Assembly (NCBI RefSeq): GCF_900105185.1
Contig: NZ_FNTJ01000003.1
Coordinates: forward strand, 62,001 to 126,000
Direction: 5' to 3'
DNA: 64,000 nucleotides
From: Pseudomonas saponiphila
GTDB taxonomy: Bacteria; Pseudomonadota; Gammaproteobacteria; Pseudomonadales; Pseudomonadaceae
Part shown: positions 25,237 through 33,410 of the stretch, one piece after another
How positions within the stretch are numbered: position 1 is the first letter of the stretch
Layout: every line of letters begins with the position of its first letter
Notes under the pieces: generated by a model
The model's database searches: none
What the model saw: only the letters and a program-made list of their open reading frames with translations
Told to the model about the DNA's origin: nothing
Made by a program: the position numbers and the translations under genes

Positions 25237-25977
25237 GGGTTTTCTCCTGATCGCGCAGGTCCGGGGCCATCCCGGCTGCGAACTGACCGTCAGAAGGGGG
25301 CGGCAGCCGCTCGCACCGAACGGCGCCAAGGGCGACGGGAGGGGAACCCGGATCGGGACCGGGTGGTGCGGGCAGCCGCGCAGCGGCAACACGGCCGGAC
25401 CGGATCAGGGTTGCGAGGGGCTGACGCCGCCTTCAGGGAGGGGTTCGCGAAGAGCCGGATGGCCCCGGACTTGTGCCGAGCAGATGACCTGCCATTTCGT
25501 GGCATTCTGAGGCCTTGAATGTGCCCCCCCCCAGTCCGCGCGGCAGCTGGTTCCTGCGCTATGCCGCTTTGAGACAGCTGCGGCGCGCCTGTGACTGCGA
25601 CCGCGACCGCGACCAGAACCGACACCGCCGGGAGACGTCTCGGGGTACTGCGACGGCCGGCGCTGACGGCGCCATTTTGCATGCGAGGATGTGGGCAATC
25701 CGGACGGACGTGCTACCCCTGAGCCGGGAATGGACCTCGGTCCAAGCGCATACAAAGTTCATCGGTGGAAGGCTTAGAAGCCAGGCCATGTCCGGTCGCC
25801 AGCATGGCTTGCAGATGTTGATCGCCGCAGGCTCAAGCGAACGAAATTAGCCCGAAGGCTGGTCCATCACCATATGGCGCAGCAGCCGCATTCAGGGCAG
25901 GATGAGAGCATTTATCTAAAATTCTATGATTAAACAAGAAAAACATATATAAACATCTACACAGACCCTGCACAGCT
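25237..25977. other. Gene-free stretch between ssb and integrase
   Basis: No ORF here has a supporting start signal or recognisable product. The last 80 bp before 25978 turn strongly AT-rich (for example ATTTATCTAAAATTC) and probably hold the integrase promoter; the attachment site of the original element could lie here or beyond the integrase stop at 15727. Confidence 0.4.
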
Positions 25978-26170
25978 ATGGCAAATCAAACACTTACGCC
26001 GCCGATCTGCACGGATTCTGCACAGTGGAGGATGGCGATGGCGTTTATCGCCGATAAAGAGGAACTCAAACCCGGCTTGATCATCTTCCGGCGCGGTGAT
26101 GTCGCGCACAGCCATTTCTACTGCCGCATCAAGCTCCCGAAGGCGGACCGCTATAAGACCATTGCGCTAG
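25978..26170 (+). pseudogene. Tyrosine integrase, N-terminal part (split gene)
   Basis: From ATG 25978, 63 codons lead to the CTA codon at 26167, where IS1380 begins. The part reads MAFIADKEELKPGLIIFRRGD and YCRIKLPKADRYKTIAL, typical of the N-terminal arm-binding domain of sphingomonad-type integrases. The remaining 392 codons including the stop lie at 14552-15727, 11.6 kb to the left. Joining them through one CTAG restores a continuous frame. The 26171-26241 continuation is IS sequence. Confidence 0.9.
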
Positions 26171-27779
26171 CCCGCATAATTCATCCGGTTGAGTTTGGCG
26201 CGCTCAGTTTCAAGCATTTGGCGTCGTCCGAGCATACCTGATCGTCGCCGGCGGTGAGCCAGGGTTTCGGTGGATGAAAGTTTACAGGTTGAAGGGAGGG
26301 GTTTGATTTGGCGCGCTTGCCGCAACGCTCAGGTGACAAGTCTGGGGATGCGGGCAAGGGCGATCCGTAAGACCTGCTGGTTGGGACAGGCTGTTGGCCA
26401 TTGGATGCGGATCAGGGTCTTCAGCTCGGTAACACGGGCGGCGATCTTGATCAGGCGCAAGCGCAAGGTATCGAACTGGACGGTGCGCCAGATCGAGCGT
26501 TTCGGCATGGCAGTGCGCAAGCCCCACATCAGCCAATAGGCGCCAGCATGAAGGAACAGCCGCAACTGGTTGGCTGTGGCTCTGGAGCACGATGTTCGAT
26601 CTGCGGCGAGATGGGTTTTCCACGACTTGATGTGGTTTTCGGCCTGGCCCCGCCGACAATAGACGTGTTCATAGAGCCAGCGGGGCGAGCCTTTCTTGAG
26701 ATTGGTGACGACAAAGCGCGTGTCAGCGCCCTGATCGCCGACTTCGATGCGGGCGATGATCCGCTCGACCCGGCTCCAACTTTTGGCGCAATCGTTGAAG
26801 GTCTTGAAGCGGCGTACCTTGCCCTCGGTGGGTGATGCCGCAAAGCGCGCTTTGGTGCTGGCTTCAAGATCGGTGATATGGCGGCGTAGTGTCGAAGTCG
26901 GCGCAACACCCAGGATGAAGTCGTGCCCGCCTGCACGGCACCAGTCGATGACTTCGGGGCAGCAATAGTGGCTGTCGCCGCGCAACAGGATCTGTGTCTT
27001 TGGCCAATGGCTGTGGATTGCGCGCATCAAGCGGCGCAGGAAAGCCCTGATTTCTGTGCCCTTGGGCCGCTTGGCCGGGCGCAGTACGGCGGTGATGAAG
27101 CGGCCTTGGTCATCGAACACGACAATGGGCTGGAAGCCGTATTCGTCATGATGGGCATTGAACAGGCGCAACTGCTGGCCGCCGTGGACAGCGTCGAAGG
27201 TGTCATCAATGTCGAGCACAATGCGCTTGGGCACTGTGGGGAAGCTTTCGCAATACAGATCGACCATCGCACGCCCCATGCGCAACAACGCCCGGGTATC
27301 GGGCAGGTTCTCCAGACGGGAGATGGTCGGCTGCGAACACAGCGCGCGGGTCCCAGAGGGTGTCAGATCGAGCGCCATCTTGAACATCGGATCGACGCGC
27401 AGGCTGGATGCATCATTGCCATCCTCATAGCCTGCAGCGATCATCATCAACCGGAACCCGATGATGTCGGCAAGGCTATGCGTGATGTGCTCGGGCGAGC
27501 GCGGATCCTTGATACAGGCCGCCAGACGATCGGCCACGCCAAGGCGCTGCTCGACCTCGCGCAACAGCAAAATCCCGCCATCAGATGACAGCATGCCGCC
27601 GTCAAATCTGACATCCAACCGCTTGCCAGAAACAGGTGACAGCCCGGGAAAGGGTAGCGTAAGATCGTCCATGGCGGGTGTAGCTCTCCAGAAATGACGT
27701 TGATCGGATTAAGCAACCAAATCATACGTCAAATCATGGCTTTACGCTACATCCGCCAACCCCCGATGAATTTTTCGGG
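26171..27779 (-). mobile_element. IS1380-family element, copy 2, complete
   Basis: 1609 bp. Left terminus CCCGCATAATTCATCCGG and right terminus (reverse complement) CCCGAAAAATTCATCGGG form imperfect inverted repeats. CTAG flanks both sides (26167-26170 and 27780-27783), consistent with a 4-bp target duplication. On the left it interrupts a tyrosine integrase; on the right it abuts the leader of xylX. Because the flanks come from different replicons, this copy is probably a recombinant of two insertions. Confidence 0.92.
26329..27672 (-). CDS. IS1380-family transposase
   Basis: 447 residues, full length for the family, with VLDIDDTFDAVHGGQQ, LLRGDSHYCCPE and RRGQAENHIKSWK as DDE landmarks. 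Identical to copy 1 except that its own C-terminus (LIRIQWPTACPNQQ...) is kept. Transcription runs away from the xyl operon. Family members such as ISEcp1 are known to supply outward promoters and to mobilise neighbouring DNA. Confidence 0.92.
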   Translation of the reverse strand: MDDLTLPFPGLSPVSGKRLDVRFDGGMLSSDGGILLLREVEQRLGVADRLAACIKDPRSPEHITHSLADIIGFRLMMIAAGYEDGNDASSLRVDPMFKMALDLTPSGTRALCSQPTISRLENLPDTRALLRMGRAMVDLYCESFPTVPKRIVLDIDDTFDAVHGGQQLRLFNAHHDEYGFQPIVVFDDQGRFITAVLRPAKRPKGTEIRAFLRRLMRAIHSHWPKTQILLRGDSHYCCPEVIDWCRAGGHDFILGVAPTSTLRRHITDLEASTKARFAASPTEGKVRRFKTFNDCAKSWSRVERIIARIEVGDQGADTRFVVTNLKKGSPRWLYEHVYCRRGQAENHIKSWKTHLAADRTSCSRATANQLRLFLHAGAYWLMWGLRTAMPKRSIWRTVQFDTLRLRLIKIAARVTELKTLIRIQWPTACPNQQVLRIALARIPRLVT

Positions 27780-27783
27780 CTAG

Positions 27784-27829
27784 CTCTTAGGCTTTATGCA
27801 ACTGAAACAATAATAATGGAGGCACGAAA
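27784..27829 (+). promoter_or_regulatory. Remnant of the Pm promoter and xylX leader
   Basis: CTTAGGCTTTATGCAAC and AACAATAATAATGGAG match my memory of the TOL Pm region from about -13 to the xylX ribosome-binding site. TAGGCT (27788-27793) corresponds to the Pm -10. Directly upstream is CTAG and IS1380, so the XylS-binding direct repeats (about -70 to -35) and the native -35 region are absent. GGAGG at 27818-27822 serves xylX. Confidence 0.7.
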
Positions 27830-29197
27830 ATGAACCTGGGTCTCGACTATATTGATAGCCTCGTTGAAGAAGATGAGAATGAGGGCATCTACCGCTGCAA
27901 GCGCGAGATGTTCACCGACCCTCGGCTGTTCGATTTAGAGATGAAACACATCTTTGAGGGTAACTGGATTTATCTCGCCCACGAGAGCCAGATTCCCGAG
28001 AAGAACGACTACTACACCACGCAGATGGGCCGGCAGCCGATATTCATCACACGCAACAAAGATGGTGAGCTCAATGCCTTCATCAATGCCTGCAGTCACC
28101 GCGGCGCCACGCTCTGTCGCTTTAGGAGTGGAAACAAGGCCACCCACACCTGCTCGTTCCACGGCTGGACCTTCAGCAATTCGGGCAAGCTGCTCAAGGT
28201 CAAAGACCCCAAGGGCGCCGGCTATCCGGACAGCTTCGACTGTGACGGCTCGCACGACCTGAAGAAAGTTGCGCGCTTTGCTTCCTACCGCGGATTTCTG
28301 TTCGGCAGCCTGCGCGAGGACGTCGCCCCATTGGAAGAATTCCTCGGCGAGTCGAGGAAGGTCATCGACATGGTCGTCGACCAATCGCCCGAAGGTCTGG
28401 AGGTGCTGCGCGGTTCCAGCACCTATGTTTACGAAGGCAATTGGAAGGTGCAGGTCGAGAACGGGGCCGACGGCTACCACGTTAGCACTGTGCACTGGAA
28501 TTACGCCGCCACCCAGCAGCAGCGCAAGCTGAGAGAAGCGGGCGATGATATTCGCGCCATGAGCGCCAGTAGCTGGGGCAAGGGTGGCGGTGGTTTCTAC
28601 TCCTTTGAAAACGGCCATCAGATGATCTGGGCGCGCTGGCCCGACCCGGCAGACCGTCCGCTGTTCGCTGATCGAGATCGCTTAGCCAGTGAGGTTGGTG
28701 AAGCCCGTGCCGACTGGATGATCGGTATCTCCCGCAACCTCTGCCTCTACCCGAACCTCTACCCGAACCTCTACCTGATGGACCAGTTCGGCTCGCAGTT
28801 GCGTATCACCCGTCCGCTGTCGGTGGATAGAACCGAAATCACCATCTACTGCATCGCGCCGAAAGGCGAGGGCGCCGAGGCGCGTGCCCGCCGCGTCCGT
28901 CAGTACGAGGATTTCTTCAATGTCAGCGGCATGGCCACCCCGGACGACCTTGAAGAATTCCGCGCTTGCCAGCAGGGCTTCGCCGGCAGGGGAATGAACG
29001 ATATGTCCCGTGGGGCGACGCACTGGATCGACGGCCCCGACGAAATTGCTAGGGGGATTGATCTGCACCCGCTGATGAGTGGCCCGCGTATCGAGGACGA
29101 GGGCCTGTTCGTCATGCAGCACAAGTACTGGCAACAGCAGATGATCAGGGCCGTCAAGGCCGAACAGGATCGGCTGATCCATGCGGAGGGCGCGTAA
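27830..29197 (+). CDS. xylX: Toluate/benzoate 1,2-dioxygenase large subunit
   Basis: 455 residues. It forms with XylY the oxygenase that converts benzoate and methylbenzoates to cis-diols. CSHRG (about residue 89) and CSFHGW (about 110) bind the Rieske cluster; [14 protein letters not shown] carries the catalytic-iron histidines. Near-identity to TOL XylX was recognised from memory. Odd feature: [14 protein letters not shown] contains a duplicated four-residue unit caused by an exact 12-bp tandem repeat at 28745-28768. It may affect folding. The xylY start follows the stop without a gap. Confidence 0.95.
   Translation: MNLGLDYIDSLVEEDENEGIYRCKREMFTDPRLFDLEMKHIFEGNWIYLAHESQIPEKNDYYTTQMGRQPIFITRNKDGELNAFINACSHRGATLCRFRSGNKATHTCSFHGWTFSNSGKLLKVKDPKGAGYPDSFDCDGSHDLKKVARFASYRGFLFGSLREDVAPLEEFLGESRKVIDMVVDQSPEGLEVLRGSSTYVYEGNWKVQVENGADGYHVSTVHWNYAATQQQRKLREAGDDIRAMSASSWGKGGGGFYSFENGHQMIWARWPDPADRPLFADRDRLASEVGEARADWMIGISRNLCLYPNLYPNLYLMDQFGSQLRITRPLSVDRTEITIYCIAPKGEGAEARARRVRQYEDFFNVSGMATPDDLEEFRACQQGFAGRGMNDMSRGATHWIDGPDEIARGIDLHPLMSGPRIEDEGLFVMQHKYWQQQMIRAVKAEQDRLIHAEGA
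28745..28774 (+). repeat. 12-bp tandem duplication within xylX
   Basis: CTCTACCCGAAC occurs twice in tandem (28745-28756, 28757-28768), followed by a third CTCTAC. The result is an in-frame insertion of four residues (YPNL type) compared with the TOL protein as remembered, a typical slippage product. Confidence 0.85.
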
Positions 29198-29686
29198 ATG
29201 ACTATCTCCTACGAAGCCGTGCGCGATTTCCTTTACCGCGAAGCACGCTACCTCGACGACAAGCAGTGGGATAGCTGGCTGGAAATGTACGCGCCGGACG
29301 CCACTTTCTGGATGCCGGCCTGGGACGACCGCGACCAATTGACCGAAGACCCGCAGAGCCAGATCTCGCTGATTTGGTACGGCAATCGCGGTGGCCTAGA
29401 GGATCGGGTGTTCCGCATCAAGACCGAGCGCTCCAGTGCCACCATTCCGGACACCCGAACCAGCCACAACATCAGCAATCTGGAGTTGCTCGAGCAGTCC
29501 GACGGCTTCTGTAAGCTGCGCTACAACTGGTACACCTTGAATTACCGGTACAAGACGGTGGACCACTTCTTTGGCACCAACTTCTGCACCCTCGACACAT
29601 GCGGCGAGAGCCCGCTGATTAAGGCCAAGAAGGTCGTTCTGAAGAACGACTACGTCCGCCAGTTCATCGATGTATACCACGTCTGA
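29198..29686 (+). CDS. xylY: Toluate/benzoate 1,2-dioxygenase small subunit
   Basis: 162 residues (MTISYEAVRDFLYREARYLDD...), the full length of the beta subunit of benzoate-type dioxygenases. The SnuaL-like cone fold is indicated by WDSWLEMYAPDATFWMPAW near the N-terminus. It assembles with XylX into the hexameric oxygenase and has no redox centre. Its ATG abuts the xylX stop; xylZ follows after 9 bp. Intact. Confidence 0.94.
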   Translation: MTISYEAVRDFLYREARYLDDKQWDSWLEMYAPDATFWMPAWDDRDQLTEDPQSQISLIWYGNRGGLEDRVFRIKTERSSATIPDTRTSHNISNLELLEQSDGFCKLRYNWYTLNYRYKTVDHFFGTNFCTLDTCGESPLIKAKKVVLKNDYVRQFIDVYHV

Positions 29687-29695
29687 GGTGCCGCC

Positions 29696-30706
29696 ATGAC
29701 ACACAAGGTTGCACTGAACTTCGAAGACGGCGTCACTCGTTTCATCGATGCTAATGCTGGCGAGACTATTGCTGATGCTGCCTACCGCCAAGGCATCAAT
29801 TTACCCATGGTCTGCCGAAACGGTGCATGCGGCGCCTGCAAATGCTTCGCCGAGAGCGGCCGCTACGACCTCGGCGAGGAATACATCGAGGATGCGTTGA
29901 GCGAAGCCGAAGCCGAGCAGGGCTACGTGCTGACCTGCCAGATGCGCGCCGAAAGCGACTGCGTGATTCGCGTTCCGGCCGCATCGGACGTCTGTAAGAC
30001 CCAGCAGGCCAGCTATCAGGCAGCGATCAGCAACGTGCGTCAGCTGTCCGAGAGCACCATCGCGCTGTCTATCAAAAGCGCATCGCTGAACCAGTTGGCG
30101 TTTCTGCCGGGCCAGTACGTCAATCTGCAAGTGCCGGGCAGCGACCAGACCCGCGCCTATTCCTTCAGCTCGCTGCAAAAGGATGGCGAGGTCGGCTTCC
30201 TGATCCGCAACGTGCCGGGCGGGCTGATGAGCAGCTTCCTGACCAGCCTCGCCAAGGTCGGCGATAGCGTCAGTCTGGCTGGACCGCTGGGCGCGTTCTA
30301 TCTGCGCGAGATCAAGCGGCCGCTGCTGTTGCTGGCGGGTGGTACCGGCCTAGCGCCGTTCACCGCGATGCTGGAGAAGATCGCCGAGCAGGGCAGCGAG
30401 CACCCGCTCCATCTGATCTACGGCGTCACCCATGACCACGACCTGGTCGAAATGGACAAGCTAGAGGCATTCGCCGCGCGCATTCCCAACTTCAGCTACA
30501 GCGCCTGCGTCGCCAGCCCGGACAGCGCCTATCCGCAAAAGGGCTATGTGACCCAGTACATCGAGCCCAAACACCTCAACGGCGGTGAGGTAGATGTCTA
30601 CCTTTGCGGTCCGCCACCAATGGTCGAGGCGGTCAGTCAGTACATTCGCGCACAGGGCATCCAGCCGGCCAATTTCTATTATGAGAAGTTCGCCGCCAGC
30701 GCCTAG
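29696..30706 (+). CDS. xylZ: Toluate/benzoate dioxygenase reductase
   Basis: 336 residues. An N-terminal plant-type [2Fe-2S] domain (CRNGACGACKC near residue 41, with a further Cys in VLTCQM) is followed by an FAD domain (RAYSFSS) and an NAD domain (LLLAGGTGLAPF). It passes electrons from NADH to XylXY. In TOL operons xylL follows closely; here an IS5 element starts 54 bp after the stop. Intact. Confidence 0.94.
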   Translation: MTHKVALNFEDGVTRFIDANAGETIADAAYRQGINLPMVCRNGACGACKCFAESGRYDLGEEYIEDALSEAEAEQGYVLTCQMRAESDCVIRVPAASDVCKTQQASYQAAISNVRQLSESTIALSIKSASLNQLAFLPGQYVNLQVPGSDQTRAYSFSSLQKDGEVGFLIRNVPGGLMSSFLTSLAKVGDSVSLAGPLGAFYLREIKRPLLLLAGGTGLAPFTAMLEKIAEQGSEHPLHLIYGVTHDHDLVEMDKLEAFAARIPNFSYSACVASPDSAYPQKGYVTQYIEPKHLNGGEVDVYLCGPPPMVEAVSQYIRAQGIQPANFYYEKFAASA

Positions 30707-30719
30707 AGGCTCCTTTGGT

Positions 30720-30738
30720 CCGCTTACTTGGTGAGCGG
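30720..30738 (+). terminator. Hairpin after xylZ
   Basis: CCGCTTAC and GTGAGCGG pair (one G-T wobble) around TTG, and GCCTGTTTTATT follows. It may attenuate or end transcription after xylXYZ, a point made more important by the IS insertion just downstream. Confidence 0.5.
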
Positions 30739-30760
30739 GCCTGTTTTATTCGTGCAGTAG

Positions 30761-32091
30761 CAGGCCGTTGAAAAACTCGGCTTCAACTGCCCCAACCCGT
30801 CCGGTTTGGCGCTTTTTCAAGCGCTTTGGCCTAACGGAGTCCACACAAGGCCTGACTTCAGGCCTTTTTGACAGGTTTCAGCACCACGTTCACGCCTTTC
30901 GGCGTTTTTTGGGCGTAACTCGCCCTATACATGCGATCCTCGCCACCAACCCGACAGGCTACCCAGTCGGATCAGGTTGTAGACCGAGAAACCCAGCAAT
31001 AACTGAGCACTCAGCTTGGCGCGACCGATCAGCTTGGTCTTGCGCAGGCCGCCAACCGTCTTCAGCCAGCCAAAACCTTCTTCGATCCGCTTGCGGATCT
31101 TCTGGCTGGCGGCATACCCCGGATGCCGCGTGGTGCGCCCATCGATGGCGCTGCCCTTGCGCTTCTGCGCCACATGCGGTGTCACTTTCAGCTCGCGCGC
31201 CCTCTGCACGAAACGCTTCTGGTCGTAATTCTTGTCTGCACCTACCGTGCTGCCCGGCTTGGCCGTGCGCTCCAGCATCTCCAGCGCCGCCTCTACCTCG
31301 GCACGTCCATTGAACTCGGTGCATTCCACATCCACGATCAGACCGTTGCGGTGCTCCATCATCGTGTGGGCCATGTGCGCCAGACGACTGGCATCGCCAT
31401 TGCTCTTGCGCGCCAGCCGGGCCTCGGGATCGCTGGTCGATTGGTGGGTCGCGTTGCTGCGCTTCTCGCCCTTGAAGTCGGCATCGGGGTTGCGCGTGCC
31501 ATCCTCCGGTGGGTCGCCGCCATCCTTCTTGATAAAGGACTTGTGCGAGGCCCAGGCGTCGATCAGCGTGCCATCGACGCTGAAATGCTCGTTGCTGGCG
31601 TACTCGGACCATGCGGCCAGCGACTTGATGCGCTGGAAGAACAGCCGCGCTACATCCTGGTTGAACAAGCGGTCACGGTTCTGGCTGAAGGTCGAGTGAT
31701 CCCACATGCGCTCGTCCATCGACAAGCCGACGAACCAGCGAAACAGCAGGTTGAAATCAATCTGCTCGACCAACTGCCGCTCGGAGCGAATGGTGTAAAT
31801 CACCTGCAGCAACGAGGCGCGCAGCAGCCGCTCCGGCGCAATCGAGGCCCGTCCCAGGGTGGAGTACAGCCCGTCGAAGTCCCGATCCATCGAAGCCAGA
31901 ACGGTATCGACCAGGCCTCGCAGGGGACGCAGCGGGTGATCGTTCGGGATGCGCTGCTCCAGCGTCGTATAACTGAACAGCTCGTTTTGTTTGAGGTCGA
32001 GTCCACGCATCGGCTTGGGCTGGCTTCGGCAGAAGAGGATGGCCGCCATTTTGCCAGAGCCACGCGGGCTCTGGCTTTTTTCAACGGCCTG
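30761..32091 (-). mobile_element. IS5-family element between xylZ and xylL
   Basis: 1331 bp. Termini CAGGCCGTTGAAAAA at both ends form the inverted repeats. GTAG is duplicated on either side (30757-30760 and 32092-32095), a 4-bp target duplication marking a simple insertion. The transposase is transcribed against the xyl operon. About 50-60 bp of the original xylZ-xylL spacer remain on each side. Confidence 0.92.
30925..32010 (-). CDS. IS5-family transposase
   Basis: 361 residues from ATG 32010 (MRGLDLKQNELFSYTTLEQR); the frame is open to 32049. DHPLRPLRGLVD and FSVDGTLIDAWASHKSF mark the N-terminal and first catalytic regions. VGADKNYD and RKRIEEGFGWLKT supply the later D and E of the DDE triad. 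It appears intact and probably active, given the clean target duplication. Antisense to the flanking xyl genes. Confidence 0.9.
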   Translation of the reverse strand: MRGLDLKQNELFSYTTLEQRIPNDHPLRPLRGLVDTVLASMDRDFDGLYSTLGRASIAPERLLRASLLQVIYTIRSERQLVEQIDFNLLFRWFVGLSMDERMWDHSTFSQNRDRLFNQDVARLFFQRIKSLAAWSEYASNEHFSVDGTLIDAWASHKSFIKKDGGDPPEDGTRNPDADFKGEKRSNATHQSTSDPEARLARKSNGDASRLAHMAHTMMEHRNGLIVDVECTEFNGRAEVEAALEMLERTAKPGSTVGADKNYDQKRFVQRARELKVTPHVAQKRKGSAIDGRTTRHPGYAASQKIRKRIEEGFGWLKTVGGLRKTKLIGRAKLSAQLLLGFSVYNLIRLGSLSGWWRGSHV

Positions 32092-32156
32092 GTAGAGCCC
32101 ATGTTTCCTGCGAACTTTCCCAAAATTGCATCTGGGCTACACAACCGAGGTGGTTC

Positions 32157-32933
32157 ATGAACAAACGTTTCCAGGACAAGACTGCCGTTATCACCGGCGC
32201 TGCCCAGGGCATCGGTCGCCGCGTGGCCGAACGGATGGCGGCCGAAGGAGGTCGGCTGCTGCTGGTCGACCGTTCCGAGCTAATACATGAGCTGGCCGAC
32301 GAACTGGTCGGAGTCGCTGAGGTGCTGACCCTGACCGCCGACCTTGAGCAGTTCGCCGATTGCCAACGGGTGATGGCGGCGGCGCTCGAGCGCTTCGGTC
32401 GTCTGGACATTCTGATCAACAACGTTGGCGGCACCATTTGGGCTAAGCCATTCGAGCATTACCAGGAACACGAGATCGAGGCCGAAGTGCGGCGTTCACT
32501 GTTTCCTACCCTATGGTGCTGCCACGCCGCGCTGCCGCCAATGCTCGAGCAGGGCAGTGGCGCCATCGTAAATGTTTCCTCCGTTGCCACGCGCGGGATC
32601 CATCGCGTGCCTTATGGCGCGGCGAAGGGTGGCGTTAACGCCCTGACCGCCTGCCTGGCCTTTGAAACCGCCGAGCGCGGCATCCGCGTCAACGCCACCG
32701 CGCCGGGTGGCACCCAGGCGCCGCCACGGCGGATCCCGCGCAATAGCGCCGAGCCGAGTGAGCAGGAGAAGGTCTGGTACCAGCAGATCGTCGACCAGAC
32801 CCTCGACAGCAGCCTTATGAAACGCTACGGAAGCATTGATGAGCAGGTCGAAGCTATTCTATTCCTTGCTTCTGACGCCGCCTCCTACATCACCGGTATG
32901 ACTCTTCCGGTGGCAGGAGGAGACCTCGGTTGA
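32157..32933 (+). CDS. xylL: cis-Diol carboxylate dehydrogenase
   Basis: 258 residues, a short-chain dehydrogenase. It oxidises the dihydroxycyclohexadiene carboxylate from XylXYZ to catechol or methylcatechol, with loss of CO2 and formation of NADH. TGAAQGIG binds NAD, NNVGG is the structural motif, and S...YGAAK holds the catalytic Ser-Tyr-Lys. The first residues MNKRFQDKTAVITG match TOL XylL. Expression now depends on reading through or out of the IS5 element upstream. Confidence 0.94.
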   Translation: MNKRFQDKTAVITGAAQGIGRRVAERMAAEGGRLLLVDRSELIHELADELVGVAEVLTLTADLEQFADCQRVMAAALERFGRLDILINNVGGTIWAKPFEHYQEHEIEAEVRRSLFPTLWCCHAALPPMLEQGSGAIVNVSSVATRGIHRVPYGAAKGGVNALTACLAFETAERGIRVNATAPGGTQAPPRRIPRNSAEPSEQEKVWYQQIVDQTLDSSLMKRYGSIDEQVEAILFLASDAASYITGMTLPVAGGDLG

Positions 32934-33053
32934 CCCTTATGTCTGGTTAAGAAGAGAAATCGACATGCGCAGAAGCAACGTACATAAGATCCCTGACGCT
33001 CATTTTCGGGGCTATGCCGGCATCACCCAGAGCTGTTGGGAGATACTTCCGTC

Positions 33054-33410
33054 ATGTTTAGTGTATCTGGGATGAATATGAACAGCGCCGGCTACGAGGT
33101 GTGCGAAGTGCTAAGCGGCCAGTCATTCCGCTGTGCGGAGGGCCAGTCGGTGCTGCGCGCCATGGAAGCCCAGGGCAAGCGCTGCATACCGGTGGGCTGT
33201 CGCGGCGGCGGTTGCGGCCTTTGTAGAGTGCGGGTGCTCAGCGGAGCCTACCGGAGCGGACGCATGAGCCGCGGTCACGTGCCGGCCAAGGCTGCCGCCG
33301 AAGGCCTGGCCCTGGCCTGTCAAGTGTTTCCGCAAACCGACTTGACCATCGAGTACTTTCGCCACGTTGGCGGAAACAAACCTGACAACAGAGAAAAGGT
33401 GACGTCATGA
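33054..33410 (+). CDS. xylT: Chloroplast-type ferredoxin that reactivates XylE
   Basis: 118 residues if started at ATG 33054, which has GGGAGAT 8 bp upstream; ATG 33072 or 33078 (MNSAGYEV, as in TOL) are alternatives. CRGGGCGLC near the middle and a later Cys (LACQV) bind a [2Fe-2S] cluster. XylT reduces the oxidised iron of catechol 2,3-dioxygenase after inactivation by substituted catechols. Its stop overlaps xylE (ATGA, 33407-33410). The family is known for weak translation starts. Confidence 0.92.
   Translation: MFSVSGMNMNSAGYEVCEVLSGQSFRCAEGQSVLRAMEAQGKRCIPVGCRGGGCGLCRVRVLSGAYRSGRMSRGHVPAKAAAEGLALACQVFPQTDLTIEYFRHVGGNKPDNREKVTS

Noticed and set aside
25515..25850. ORFs in the interval between ssb and the integrase
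   Set aside because: Arginine- and proline-rich random translation with no start signals.
13189..27783. Ordinary IS1380 composite transposon
   Set aside because: The outer end of copy 1 is missing and the split integrase is circularly permuted, which a simple composite transposition does not produce.
30768..31313. 181-codon plus-strand ORF at the start of the IS5 element
   Set aside because: Starts within the IS inverted repeat and is antisense to the transposase.
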